Assembly (NCBI RefSeq): GCF_003573695.1
Contig: NC_039362.1
Coordinates: forward strand, 11,352,489-11,416,488
Direction of reading: 5' to 3'
Length of the DNA: 64,000 nt
Source: Papaver somniferum
Taxonomy: Eukaryota; Streptophyta; Magnoliopsida; Ranunculales; Papaveraceae
How positions within the stretch are numbered: position 1 is the stretch's first letter; every line of letters starts with the position of its first letter. A model generated the notes under the pieces. The model did no database searches. It had not been told where the DNA came from and saw only the letters and a list, made by a program, of their open reading frames with translations. The position numbers were made by a program, and so were the translations under genes. This document shows, one piece after another, positions 11,265 to 23,392 of the stretch.

Positions 11265-12530
11265 ATCACTAACATTGACAAACATGCTTGAGATAGCAAC
11301 GCATGCGAGTTCGACCGAGCAGTGCTCTAACAATCTCCCCCTTTGTAAATTTTAGTGACAAAACTATCAATACATATGGATTACAAAATAAATAAAACTT
11401 TGTAGCTTCTCATCCAAATGCTTTATCTCCTTGGCATCTTCAACACGACTCGAAATCTTCCTCACTTCCAAGTACTCCATGATTTTAAACATGTTCAACT
11501 CAGCATCATAGTTGTTGAAGATCCGTAGTGATAACAGTGAGAAAACAAATTCTCTCAATCATTGTTATACAGTGTCATAGTATCATTACACAACATCAAA
11601 TTTCAATTGTATCACAACTTTGACAATAATACTATGGTGATATGTATCACTCCCCCTTAGTCAATAATTCATCTCGACATGAACCCCCTCTCCTACATAA
11701 TGATCCGTAAACCATATGTATTTGTAATATGAAACTACACATTAATTCTCCCCCTTTTTGTCAATATAAATTGGCAAAGGTACGAAAACTAGTGGGATCC
11801 TCATGAAATTTTCATAGAGATACTTCATGACCAAAAGAAAATAACATACCAACTTATTTAGATGCAATCATATAGCCGAAGCTAAATGCATTCATCAAGG
11901 AGTTTCTAAAAATACAAGATAACCCCTACAATATTCCACAGCCGCACTCCCCACAAATATTTGGCAATTAAGCACAAGTTCAAAAAGAACTCTCCCCTAT
12001 AAAATGTCATTCCCGAAAGAACAACAATAGAGACCTTAGTTTTACGAGAAAAAAAGGATTACTTTGGACATAACCAAATCATATGAGAACATGAATTTGT
12101 ATCCAAAAACTCAATTGAATTAGTCATAAAAAATGATCAGTTCAATTGGCCATGCTAGACATAAGAGAACTTATGGAGAAACACAATATATGTACAAATA
12201 TGTGGATCAGGAAAAGACCAATACTTCGGAATAAACAAAGATTCATTCTATTTTTCATCACTATTTGCAAAATGACATATAATATACTTAATCTTTGTAA
12301 ACAAAAGTTTATCCTTTCTTCCATAAAAAATGACATAAAAGGCTTAACTTTTGTATTCAAAAGTTCATTCTATATTTTATCAATACTTTCATACCGACAT
12401 AATAGAGATAACTTTTGAACAAGTATGGGACAGTCAAGGTTCACGGACGTAAACAACATATCCCATAACAATTTACAATATATGAAACCAATAAAGAATA
12501 ATATTGCAAAATCAATCTTTGTTTTTAGAA
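11265..12530 (-). mobile_element. Copia LTR start and 3' region, minus strand
   Basis: 11265-11331 is the first part of a copia LTR on the minus strand (TGTTAGAGCACTGCTCGGTC reversed), cut at its left by the gap. The reversed polypurine tract ATCTCCCCC follows from 11332. The rest parallels 3929-5165 block for block (CCGCACTCCCCAC near 11943; GTTCACGGACGTAAACA near 12439). No coding frame survives. 12531-12577 is a short unassigned joint. Confidence 0.7.
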
Positions 12531-12577
12531 GGTAGAATCAATATTTTTCGCACGGATTTACACCAAGAATGGCTACT

Positions 12578-13450
12578 GTTGATGGTGGATTTTCAACAAA
12601 GGTCAAAATCATAAAGTCATGATACTGCATGTTTCTGACCCGGTTTCAGGAACGCATGTGACCATGTTTTAAGATCCGTAAACCGTTTCACGATCTCTAA
12701 TCGAGTTCCTCTCAGAGCCATTATGAATATGATTCTCGAAAGGCCTCCCACTAGCTGAGCGTTCGATGTTGCGCATTTCATCATGCCCTATATGTAGAAT
12801 AACATACTTGGGCGGTTCTCCGTAAGATTGAGAGAAAAGATAATGCTTCTTGAACTGTCTTATTTTTATCACTTTTGCGAGTTACATTTTTCAACCAACT
12901 TTGGAATCAACTTTTCCTTTTAGTATTTTGCTGATGAGAAAGATAATGCTTCTTGTTTATTGATTCCCATACTTGCCTCTCATTATCTTTCTTGCAAAAA
13001 ATAATCTGTTACGAATACTTATAAATATTTTGTTTTATCATGTAGGATCAGAATATCACAACAATAATATCTTAGCGAAATTATCAACAACACAACACAA
13101 CAGCGTCGCAGAACAATTTCAGAAATGATATAATAAACGACGTCAGCTAAAATCATGAGAAAGATGTGGGTGTCCTGCGAAAATTAGAGAGTTTGCGAGA
13201 TTAAGATTTGTAAGATTGCGAGAATTTCGCAAGTCTTATCCGAAAATAAAGGACAGATTAGCTGTCACCCACTATGTATTTCCCTATAAATAGTCGTTCA
13301 GTTGTAAAGGAAGGGAGAGATCTTTTTTGAGTAAGAAACAAGTAAATAGGAGAGAGAAAGTCTAGAGCATAGGTCATTCTTGATTCCTTTATCTTTTCTT
13401 GTAAGAACATTCAAAGATTGATCAATAAAATTAATAGGGTAAATCTAAAA
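12578..13450 (+). mobile_element. Probable solo LTR with promoter signals
   Basis: It starts TGTTGATGGTGGATTTTC, like the G1 LTR ends, but the rest is different, so it is a related or convergent family. It has a TATA box CCTATAAATAG at 13283-13293 and an AATAAA signal at 13424-13429, the order expected of U3-R-U5. No primer site or coding sequence follows. The right end was not found and no target duplication could be confirmed, so the boundary is approximate. Confidence 0.5.
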
Positions 13451-13970
13451 TGAGTTGAGCAATAATGAAATCATATGAGGGGCGTAGTGTAGGATTTCCT
13501 GCAACTACAAGGGAGAATTGATATATAAATATCACCACGTTGTCATCCATATGCGTAAACAAAAGAATAACAACACACCTCAACCTTTACCAGAGAAAGG
13601 TTGAAAACCGGTTTTAACTATTGCGAGCAAAAGTTGAAAACCGTTAAAACACATATGCTTTTATGCTAAACCAAAACCGATTCAACATATTGTGACTTTT
13701 TCACATATTGTTTCCATTAGAACCCCTCATAATCCTTTGATAAAGCCTACCTACTAGGGCTAGAACTTAATCCCGCTAAATCAAAAAGTCACCCAAACCA
13801 TGAGGGTTCACCATATATGAGATCGAACATTAAGGTAGTAAAACCGAAAACATATATCTCATAATCATACATAGCAATAATATAACAACATTAAAGCACA
13901 GGCTATGTAAACCAAAAACTATCACAAGAAAAATTACTCAAATCAAATAATTTTATTCATAATAAGATAG
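13451..13970. other. Unassigned AT-rich stretch
   Basis: Nothing recognisable apart from a small imperfect hairpin around GGTTGAAAACCGG and its mirror near 13600-13650. It is probably LTR or leader debris between the solo LTR and the copia element to the right. Confidence 0.4.
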
Positions 13971-14160
13971 TTTTATTCATAATAGACTTTATTGAAAGAA
14001 ATCGAAAACTACTGTTTATTTTTCTTAAAGAGGTTTAATCTTCGTTTATTTACTGATAAGAACATTTTTATTCATAATAGACTTTATTGAAAGAAATCGA
14101 AAACTACTGTTTATTTTTCTTAAAGAGGTTTAATCTTCGTTTATTTACTGATAAGAACAT
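13971..14160. repeat. Perfect tandem duplication, 95 bp
   Basis: 13971-14065 and 14066-14160 read identically by eye, each beginning TTTTATTCATAATAGACTTT and ending GATAAGAACAT. It lies just beyond the end of the adjacent minus-strand gene remnant. Confidence 0.9.
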
Positions 14161-16135
14161 TCCTTAAGACCAAGTGCATTTTGTCGCTCTTCTTTGATTT
14201 TTGATTCCTGATCCCAAAACTCTGATTCAAAATTCTAAATTCCTTTAAGAGTTTCTATGTCTTTTCGAGCAGTAAAAACCACTTGTTTCTGAAAGCAGTC
14301 AAGTTGTTTTCCTATGCTTCCAAGTTGAGTAAGAAGAATCTTCTTGTAAGAATTTGGTAAAATTCTTCCAAAACCATCATATTGGGTTTGTATCCCAATC
14401 ATTTGACTAATAATATTATTATTAACATCACTAATGTTCAATCTATCTTTGAAGTCTTCTCCTCCAACTGATTCGCAGATTATGGTAATGATGCACGGAA
14501 AACCGAGATTCCTTTTGATACCAGAAGATGAGATAGAATCTGATATCTTGATCATTTTCTGACAATGATGCCGCAAAGATCTATTTGAGTATATTTTTTC
14601 AGCATAAAGTAGATGAATTCTGCAAACGTCTTATCCCAGACCGATTTATATCTTGTACTTGCAAAGATGGCTGCTAAAGAAAGTTTACCGAAGACCCTAA
14701 GATAAAGGGGTATATCCTTTGTTGGTAGTCTATCATTTTACCATGCAAACTTATTTCCAATGGGGCTTGTTGAAATGGTATCGTGATCAATTTCAACTCC
14801 GGTAATCATGTGATTACTTTCCTCACTGTAGTCAATAACATTAGAAATAGTTTTTCGATTGACATAAAAGATTTCTCTACCAACAAGAGTCACAAAACTG
14901 AGTTTTTTGTGATCAATATTGTGAATATTAGCATAGAAAACTCTTACCATATCAGGTGAATATTCTTCAAGGACGAAAAGATTTCCCCAGTTTCGTTCTT
15001 GAACAAAATTCACAAAGTCCTTGAGTCGGACATCAGGATTAAACTTCTTTTCAGTCATGAAATCCATTCCCTTGAGTGTTTCATACTTTTTAAAGCAAGA
15101 GCTATCAACAAATCTTGTAAGTTCATGCTTGTCATCAATACTGTTAGGAAATCTGATTTCCTCTATATCCTCAATTCTGATCTGTTTATTGTCGGATTTA
15201 GTTCTTGACTTCCCTCTTCTCATACTTGCGAAAATATGTGAAACTCTAGTTACGGTATTGAGAAATCTTCCCCAATATGTTCGAATACATAGCAAGAGGT
15301 TATCTTTTATAGGAAGATTTGTCAACAAAAATCGGAAATAACTAGTTTTAGGAAAAACATCCAAAATTGGAAATCGTGGCTTGTGGGAAAACAATTCTGA
15401 TTTTGTATCTAGGTCTTTCTTTTGGAAAACCGGTTTTCTATGGAGTGGATCTTTAGCTTGAGTTGATTCCAACTTTTTGTCCAATAATCTGTGTACTCTT
15501 TTATTACCATGTGATAATATTACTTGAAGTTTACTAGAGTATACAGAGGATAATTTGAACAAAATATGGTATTTGTGAGAAATATCATTAGAATCAAAAA
15601 CCATATAATGTTTCAAAAGATCACTTTCTTCATTAAAACAGTTGTGAGGTGCATGAAGCAATCCATTGTTAATAGAATTATTAACTGAAAACTTATTCCT
15701 TGAAGGAATACATATTTTCCAATGTCGCATCCTAGAGAGTGAATCATTGCCAGAATTATATCTGAAAATGTGCACATATATACTTTGGTAGTCTGACCAA
15801 AATATATATAAGGTTCCAGATTTAATAGGAAGACAATGTCCGTGGTTCACACAAATCATAAGAGGAATCTTATTCATTTTCAGGATACAACCTGTTACAT
15901 AGGTCTTAGTACCATTGTTACTCAACCAAATGATATACAGTCCTATGTTTACCAAAGGAACCTGTAAGTCACTCAAGACATACATAAGCATTATTCCTAA
16001 CAGATTTAGGAATAGAAGTATTACATACTTCATACGTGATCTCCACCACGAACTTGTAAAGTAATCAAATCCTGCGATTACGTTAAATGAATCGGACATG
16101 GATTCAATTCTTATAGGTTGGATCGCACCAAACAC
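14161..16135 (-). pseudogene. First gene of copia family 2: plant-transposon-domain protein
   Basis: A 465-codon open frame (16135 to 14738) ends in a stop at about 14735. The frame reopens directly (NDRLPTKDIPLYLRVFGK), shifts once near 14563, and goes on (FPCIITIICESVGGEDF) to about 14235. Residues about 36-72 hold two hydrophobic segments, MKYVILLFLNLLGIMLMY and VPLVNIGLYIIWL. Residues about 340-465 (FVDSSCFKKYETLKG, LKDFVNFVQERNWGNLF, DMVRVFYANI, VGREIFYVNRKTIS) plus the continuation match my knowledge of the putative plant transposon protein domain (PF20167). The start is about 20 bp past the primer site, so this is the element's first frame, where gag would be. MSDSFNVI, 12 residues in, is an alternative start. 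No zinc knuckle or pol was seen. One stop and one frameshift mark decay. Confidence 0.65.
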
Positions 16136-16152
16136 AGATTGTTAGATATTTT

Positions 16153-16176
16153 CATGTTTGCCTGCTCTGATACCAA
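16153..16176 (-). promoter_or_regulatory. Primer binding site, copia family 2
   Basis: On the minus strand this reads TTGGTATCAGAGCAGG, the exact complement type of the plant initiator-methionine tRNA 3' end used by Ty1/copia elements. The LTR end (CTTTTCA on the minus strand) abuts at 16178, so orientation and LTR boundary are firm. Confidence 0.95.
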
Positions 16177-16177
16177 T

Positions 16178-18102
16178 TGAAAAGGCAAGGGTACCCAAAT
16201 ATACCTCAAGCTAAAACTTTTCCTACTTATAAGTCCTTTCTTCGAAAGTGATTGTCTATGGACTGAGTCGAGACAATGCAACTAATCGGTTCACACTTCG
16301 TGTGATCGTCTATGGATACGAGATCGAGAAAATACAACAACGAAGTATGTTTACTTGATATAAAGGTTCGGACTTAACCAAACACAATAGGATTGATTAT
16401 CAAGTAAATAGGAATTAAAGTTTATGTAATTTATTTTAATTATAATAAAAATAATTATAATGCAGAAAATAAAAGTAAATGACACATCAAGATTTTGTTA
16501 ACGAGGAAACCGCAAATGCAGAAAAACCCCGTGACCTAGTCCAGAATTGAATACTCTCAGGATTAAGCCGCTACACAAAATTACACCTAACTTCGTATAG
16601 TTGAGACCAAGTATCTAACTCTATAGTATACCTACTTCTGTCTATATTCCCACGCCTCCGACTTGTGAATAAGTCACGTACTTGGAACAATCCCTTTGGT
16701 TCGTATTCCAAACAGTAAAGGAACAAGAAATCTGTTTGGTATCAACTCTATTCAACCAAGTGATATGAGTCAGACAAAGGCTCTTCCGTTTATCTTAACA
16801 TAAACTCCTTCGTCGGGTTTAAATCTATCTTATGTTCAATCACCCAAAGGTAATCGGTTAAGATTAAGCCAATCAACACCTTTAATCCGAAAAATCGTGT
16901 TGATGCTGATCTACTCAATTAATCAATCTAATGTACCACAAGGATAAACCGATTATTATTTGGATCCTCTTTTCCCAAACAAGTATTGTGCACACCAAAG
17001 ATTATAAAACCCAAGTCAAATCTTCAATATCTTCTTTGTCTTCAAATCTTCTTAAATCTTCAATAAACACCTGCACACAATCACTTGAATCTCTTGTGAT
17101 CAATCATGCACAGAACAGAGTTTGTTAACAATGGATTATCACAAGATCATCTTTAGAACTAACAACAGTCTAAAGATCTATGTCGAAACTCTAAACTAGT
17201 TTGAGTGAATCTTATATCAGAAGAGAAGATTCTCAAGAATAAACAAACTAGGTGCAATCATATTTCAACCATCGTTAGTCAATCAAATCAATCGAAAACA
17301 AAGATAAACCGCAATTATCTAGTTTACCACCAAAGGGTCGTGCTAGAGCTTCTCAATCCCAAAGAAGACTTTAAAACGAGCGGCCGTAAGAGATTTCACC
17401 TAATTAGATTACTTTCCTCTCCGATAGGCGGCTACACCAGTAACAAAGACAAAAGAGGAAGTATATTATTACGAAGGATTAGTTTGCTAGAAATGCAAAC
17501 TTCGTGTATTTATAGACAAGGAAGTTTGGACACCAAGGAATTTCCGAAACCGAAAATATTCTCTAGATATTCATAAATGCACAGATTCTGTTTTCATAAT
17601 TCCTGGAAATGCTCTGTCCAAAAATACAATCGAAATCTCTCGGAAAATCTAATTAGTAAATGCACATTACTAATTCCATAATTTTCCTACAAAGTTAAAT
17701 TAATAACCTTAATTAAAATATTCTTAACTTACTTGTGTTTCGATCCTGGGATTCTCTTCCCTTAACCTTTAAGGAATATCTTTGAACAATTATAGAAATA
17801 AACATTCTCAGCACGTCCATAAGATCGGTTCCCCTTTCTTCTATAAACCTTGCTGCACCCCATACAAGGATCGGCTCCCTATTGCACTGCACCCCTTGGT
17901 TCGATTCCCTTTCTTTCACTAGGATCGGTTCCCTACCCCCAACAAGGATCGGTTCCCTTTCCCCAACAAGGATCGGTTCCCTTTCCCCAAGCCACATACA
18001 ATCCGATCTTACCAGGTGATTACTTAAGATTGGTTTTACTAATAAAAGTTATACCAATACAAAAGTCAGGACTTTGTGAATAGTTCTACCAAGAACACAA
18101 CA
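16178..18102 (-). mobile_element. 5' LTR of copia family 2
   Basis: The left boundary is set by the primer site. The right boundary is inferred from a TG...CA pair (TGTTGTGTTCTTGG on the minus strand), giving about 1.9 kb. Signals: a TATA box (TCTATAAATAC, minus strand, near 17510) and, downstream of it, a 50-bp block at 16495-16544 shared with copia family 1 LTRs. A short minisatellite sits in the upstream half (17850-17995). A related LTR appears as two pieces at 26788-27700. Confidence 0.75.
17850..17995. repeat. 24-bp minisatellite in LTR U3
   Basis: The core GGATCGGTTCCCT recurs at 17870, 17921, 17946 and 17970, with weaker units at the left, mostly about 24 bp apart. Because the period is a multiple of three, the minus strand reads as a repeated peptide (EREPILVG), which is not evidence of a gene. 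Confidence 0.8.
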
Positions 18103-19761
18103 AGTTGTGAGCGGTTATACTCTATCACACATATTGGTTTTTTATAGGATATGCAATGAATAATAAAACCAATAACTCCTGGCAATTTGAGCGTCGAAGC
18201 GGAGCGGCTGCGTTAATCAGTAGGTTGTCAAACTGGACACCCTTCAGGCGAACAATGGTTAGGAGTCCCCAGTTCCATCTATCAATCGTGATTTTCATGA
18301 GAGGTTGGGGTTTGGGAACGACTTCTCTGGTTGGAAACGGCTGCTTCCCTGATGCAGTGCGGTTGAGGGCTGCAAATATGCCTTGATACTGCGCAGGAAG
18401 AGAGTCTTTGTGAACTCAGGGAGGTTGCTGATTTTCTTTGCCTCGATTTTGGAGAAGTCATTCCTGATATTTACGTGTTATGAAATTGGATTGCTGATTC
18501 CATTCCACTGGGCGTTCAGAAACAACAATGGAAGGATGCAAGCTGCAGTAAAGATGCAACTTGTTAGCGCTGGAAGGATGCAAATTGTTAGCGCTGGAAG
18601 GATGCAAGCTGTCAGCGCTGGAGAGATGCAAGATTTTAGTGCTGGATCGGCTTGGAATGGGCGCTGGCTTGGCGCAGGCGCTTGGCTTGGAACGACGTTG
18701 GCTTGGCACGGCGCGGAATGTAGGCTTGTCATGACGCGGACTGTTGGCTTGTCATGACGCGGACTGTTGGCTTAGCACGACGCTGGCTTGGCGTGGCGCG
18801 GTAGCAATAAAGTGGCCAAGCATATTCCAGGTCTGTACTACAACTTTTCTCTTCCAATTTGTTTTCTTTTTTTCTTGTGTTGGTGCAAACCCTAGCCATA
18901 GGTATGCCTTCCATAAATCTGTAGAAATATTGTTCTTCTGAACTGGTGTAAACCCTAGCCGTAGGTATGCCTTTCATAAAATTGTAGAAATAATTCATCA
19001 TAAACAATTCCTCTTCGAATATCACCGTAGTAACATCGTCTAGTGACGGATAATCATTATTGTTCAAAGTGGGTACGTACGGGTAGGTGACTGATTCCAC
19101 GAAGAACCGAGCATTAGGGTTTTCCTTTTTTTTTTGTAAGTCAAACAAAGCGTCTGGTTTATGGTTTGATTTTCTGGATTTTTGGGTTGATAGACAAGTG
19201 TTACCTATGAGGGTTTTGGATTATTATTCGGGATGAACTGTTTTAGGATGATGACGTTTTTGGTTATGATTGTAGATGACACAAACATCCCAGGGAAGAT
19301 ATGGAACCGTGAACGTTGTGTGTCGGTAGATGACATGGGATGAAACATAACATGGCTATCGGTTTTATCATTTCCGTGAAAACTTAAAATAGTAAACCAT
19401 GTATTTTGTCTAGGCAAGACTTACTCGGTTTTTTAGATCTGCTAACGAAAAATGAGTCAGGTGCAAGTTCTAGTTTTGTGGGAAGCACCGCCGCGATTGT
19501 GGAAAGTCCCCATGCGTCTCTAAGTCACCTGGTAATCTAGTTGTCGATCCCTGGTCGGGTCGTTCGCTTTTAAGCTCTAGGCAGTCCCCAGTCATCCCTT
19601 GTCGCGTCAAGACTGATAATCGGGGCGTCTGGTAACTGAGTCGTCGATCCCTGAGAGGATCGCCTGCTTCTACCGTCTTGATGTATGGGTTGAAGCATGA
19701 GATCGAAGATTGAAAATTGACATTGTAACCGAAAGATCAATCTCCCACTGTGGTCGCCAAT
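18103..19761 (-). mobile_element. Leader region of the G1 element behind LTR copy 2
   Basis: This lies on the internal side of LTR copy 2, after a primer site (19743-19760; minus strand TTGGCGACCACAGTGGGA). It has no gag or pol. It contains a 24-bp tandem array (GATGCAA at 18553, 18577, 18601, 18625), a two-copy 24-bp repeat (GTCATGACGCGGACTGTTGG near 18727 and 18751), GC-rich GGCTTGGCACGAC-like words, and a duplicated segment around AACCCTAGCCATAGGTATGC (18888 and 18948). The copia family 2 LTR interrupts it at about 18102. The remainder of this element was not found in the window. Confidence 0.6.
19743..19760 (-). promoter_or_regulatory. Primer binding site of G1 element
   Basis: The minus strand reads TTGGCGACCACAGTGGGA two bases after the LTR end (CACCCACAAACA). 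The TGGCG start is typical of gypsy-class primer sites; the tRNA was not assigned. This fixes G1 as a minus-strand LTR retrotransposon with LTR copy 2 as its 5' LTR. Confidence 0.7.
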
Positions 19762-22352
19762 TGTTTGTGGGTGAAAATGGTTTCTGCTGATTTTGGTAAT
19801 TTCGGGTGTGTGGGTGAGAAAGAATTTAAACCCTAAACAATGTACTGCAAGGGAGTACTTTAGATTCGAGATATCAATCTGTACAAGTCCGGCCTAAACC
19901 AAGAAATGGCCGTTGCAGACTTGCTTCGGTCACAAAGTGAAGAAGAATGGGTTGGTTTTGGGGAGAGAAGCAAGAAAAGTGATGAGACCAGAATAGTTGA
20001 TTCTGGAAGAGTAGCTGTGTTACGACTTGTATCAGAAAGTGGGAAGCTCACAGATGGAAAACTATCCAACGTTTTTTTGAGTGGTGTATATTCCTGACTT
20101 AACTTGTTGTTCGGTAGAAATAGGTAAGACCTATTTATACAAGTCGAAGTGAAACGTACTCTGGTCTCATTAAGGAATGGAAAAAATGGGTGAGTAAAGG
20201 AGAGGAGGTGGTAACAGTTAACGCATGGAATTGATGTTCCACAAAACCATTAACGCGTGGAATTAATGTACAATAAAACCGTTAACGCATGAAATTGATG
20301 TCCCACAAAAGAGCGTTTCACCATTAACTCCCTGTATTTAATAACCGCCTCATCCTTATGACACTTCCTTATGACGGGCGTAGTGTATGCCGCATGCTGT
20401 AAACCGCCAAACCAATACCCAAAGAGGATCCCCCAGTTTGTGTTGATGTCTCGAATGTCTTTGTGGAAAACATGTAGCATATTATCTCCTAGCAAGTTGA
20501 TCTTGGGAAACTTGCTGGCTTGGTGACCTTCGACGGTCGAGATTTTGCATCTTAATAGGAAAGGTAGTCGTTGATCGTCGCACGCTTTCTTTTTTGGTGG
20601 CTACATAGAGAATGCCAGCATGGTGGCGCGGCAATTTCGGCATGCCACTGGCATGACATGCCTTGGCGTGGCCAAACTAGGGTTTTGGGTCAAAGGTTAC
20701 CATGCGTTGTCTGGTAACCTTGGACGGCTAGGATCTGCTCCTGGGATTGAACGACGACCGTTGATTGTCGCACGCCTTCGTTTTGGTGTCGCGGCAAGGT
20801 TGGCATGCCATTGGCATGTCATGCCTTGTCTCGGTTTGGCGTGGACAAACTAGGGTTTTTGGGTCAAAGGTTACCATGCGTTATCTGGTAACCTTGGACG
20901 GCTAGAATTTGCTTCTAGGATTGAAGGGAGACCATTGATTATCACACGCATTTGTTTTAGTGACCGCATAGGGAAGACCAGCATGGTGGCGCGGCAAGGT
21001 TGGCATGCCATTGGCATGGCATGCCTTGGCGCGGTTTGGCGTGGCCAAACTAGGGTTTTTGGATCGAAGGTTACCATGCGTTGTCTGGTAACCTTGGACG
21101 GCTAGGATTTTCTCCTGGGATTGAAAGGAAACCGTTGATTATCCCACCCCTTCGTTTTGGTGGCCGCATAGGGAAGGCCGGCATGGTATAGTGGGGTCGC
21201 GGGTTTTGCATGTCGTTTGGCAATGGTGCGGCTAGCATAGATGGGGCCATGGCAAGGTGCGGCTGGATTGGCATGGTGGGGCCAAGGGTTTGGCACGCCG
21301 TTGCCACATGGTGCGGCTAGCATGGCTAGGGCCAAGGCAAGGTGCGTTTGGCTTGGCATGGTGGGGCCAAGAGCTTGGCATGGTGGGGCCAAGAGCTTGG
21401 CATGCCGCTTGGCATATGGTGCGGCTAGCATGGATAGGGCCAAGGCAAGGTGCGTTTGTCTTTCCATGGTGGGGCCAATAGCTTGGCATGCCGCTTGGCA
21501 TATGGTGTGGATAGCATGTCTAGGGCCAAGGCAAGGTGCGTTTGGCTTGGCATGGTGGGGCCAATTTGCACGCTGTTGGCACATGGTTCGGCTAGCATGG
21601 CTAGGGCCAGGGCAAGGTGTGTTTGTCTTGGCATGGTCGGCATGCCTTTGGCGTGGTAGGCGTGGCTGGAACGGCTTTCCATTGGCACAGGGGTGCGGCT
21701 AGCATGGTTGGCATGCCTTGGCGCGGCAGGTATGGCTGGAACGGTTTGCCATTGGCACAGGGGTGCGGCTAGCATAGTTTGCATGCCTTGGCGCGATAGG
21801 TGTGGGTGGGACGGCTTGTCATTGGCACGGAGGGTGCGGCTAGCATGGTTGGCATGCCTTGGCGCGGTAGGTGTGACTGCACGGCTTGTCATTGGTACAG
21901 GGGGTGCGGATAGCATGGTTGACGTTCCTTGGCGCGATAGGTGTGGCTGGCACGGCTTGTCATTGGCACAGGGGTGCGGCTAGCATAGTTGGCATGATTT
22001 GGCGCGGTAGGTGTGGCTGGCACAGTTTGCCATTGGCACAAGGGTACGGATAGCATGGTTGGCATGCCTTGGCGCGGCGGGTGTGGCTGGTATGGCTTGC
22101 CATTGGCACTGGGGTGCGGCCAGCATGGTTGACATGCCTTGGCGCGTTAGGTGTGGATGGAATGGCATGCCATTGGCACATGTGGTGTGGGAATTAGGGT
22201 TTGGCATATCGGAACCCTATTAGTAATAAAAAAAGGGTACCCTGGTAATTTTCTCGCAGACATATTAAAGGGTTCAATAAATGTGTTTATGGTCATAATG
22301 ACGTCATGTCAGATGTGTGGTTTTAACCCTAGGATAAAAACCACCATCAACA
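19762..22352 (-). mobile_element. G1-family 5' LTR, copy 2 (complete)
   Basis: 2591 bp. On the minus strand it starts TGTTGATGGTGG (right end) and ends CACCCACAAACA (left end, beside the primer site). It inserted into a copia LTR: sequence to the right resumes a copia family 1 LTR mid-way, matching 29206 onward of the intact LTR (GGTTAACGACTTAAAGACTT). The interior has unique parts (19762-20600), then GC arrays (20600-22180). The segment 19860-20090 also aligns with 44460-44700 of the PMD element's LTR, showing the two families are related. Confidence 0.85.
20600..22180 (+). repeat. GC-rich arrays in G1 LTR copy 2
   Basis: Three successive classes. Units of about 174-200 bp have ACCTTGGACGG at 20717, 20891 and 21091. 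Units of roughly 60-90 bp (21200-21640) are built on GTGGGGCCAAGAGCTTGGCA. Eight units of about 70 bp have CATGCCTTGGCGCGG-like words at 21712, 21782, 21853, 21923, 21992, 22063 and 22133. The same classes, in different copy numbers, occur in copy 1. The GGCATGCC words are palindromic. Confidence 0.85.
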
Positions 22353-23392
22353 CCAGGTTAACGACTTAAAGACTTCATTGGGATTGTGAAAGCCAAGCCG
22401 ATACTACTTTTATCATAGTTGTGTGATCTGATCTTGCATCTTCTATCGTACGAGTACAATCATATTGATTGGCTTGAGATCGTGAGAGTTCTCCGATAGG
22501 CAAGATATAAAATGTAATCACAAACATCTTCGTCTCATCGTTTGTGATTCCACGACATCTTGTTTCGCTACCATACGATGAAGATTTTTGTGAGGTGATT
22601 GATTAATCTAGGTTGTTCTTCGGGAATATAAGACTGGATTATCAATTGGTTTCTGTTCACATTGATTATATATCAAAAGACGAAACAAAACTTTAGGGTT
22701 TTTCTACGGGAAACATATTTATCCTTTGATAGACTATTCTGTGTGAAATAGATTTGTTTATTATTAAAGCCTGCGATTTTGGATCGTAGGAACTCTTAGT
22801 TGTGGGTGAGATCAGCTAAGGTATTCAAGTGCGTAGTATCCTGCTGGGATCAGAGGCGTAGGGGTGCAACTGTACCTTGGATCAGTGGGAGACTGATTGG
22901 GGTTCAACTACATTCCAGTCCGAAGTTAGCTTGGAGTAGGCTAGAGTCTGTAGCGGCTTAATACAATATGTATTCAATCTGGACTAGGTCCCGAGTTTTT
23001 TTTGCATTTGTGGTTTCCTCGTTAACAAGTTTCTGGTGTCTGTATTATTTCCTTTCTGCATTATATTTTGTTAATATAATAGAAGTAATGCAGGTTGTGC
23101 GTTAGATCAATCAATTGGATAGTCTGACCTAACGATTGTTGATTGATATTGGTTGATCCTTGGATATTGGTCTTTGGTACCATCCAAGTTATTCCTTGTG
23201 TTTGATAAAGATTCGCTATTGACTTAGCTTGAGTAAAGATCAAACCAAGAGAGAGATATTAACTCCTTGAGATACTTTTATCTAGATTGAGTCTGACTGT
23301 CTAGTTGATTCTATATCAAAGTATTTCGGAGTTAGTCCATACAGATTGCTGAGCGAAATATTGGGTGATGTTGTTAGACCCCCGCTTTTTCA
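22353..23392 (+). mobile_element. Copia family 1 LTR, 3' portion
   Basis: This aligns with 29206-30230 of the intact LTR, from GGTTAACGACTTAAAGACTT to the end GTTAGACCCCCGC...TTTTCA. It includes the 50-bp block shared between copia families (22979-23028). The left portion of the LTR is missing because the G1 element inserted here. After 23392 there is no primer binding site; the sequence goes straight into the 3' region. Confidence 0.85.

Noticed and set aside
17713..17997. Minus-strand frame with repeated EREPILVG peptide
   Set aside because: Minisatellite of 24 bp in LTR U3; peptide repeat follows from the period.
1..22352. One G1 element with LTR copies 1 and 2 as its two ends
   Set aside because: The inner side of copy 1 (1976 onward) has no polypurine tract and is copia coding sequence, so copy 1 looks like a separate insertion.
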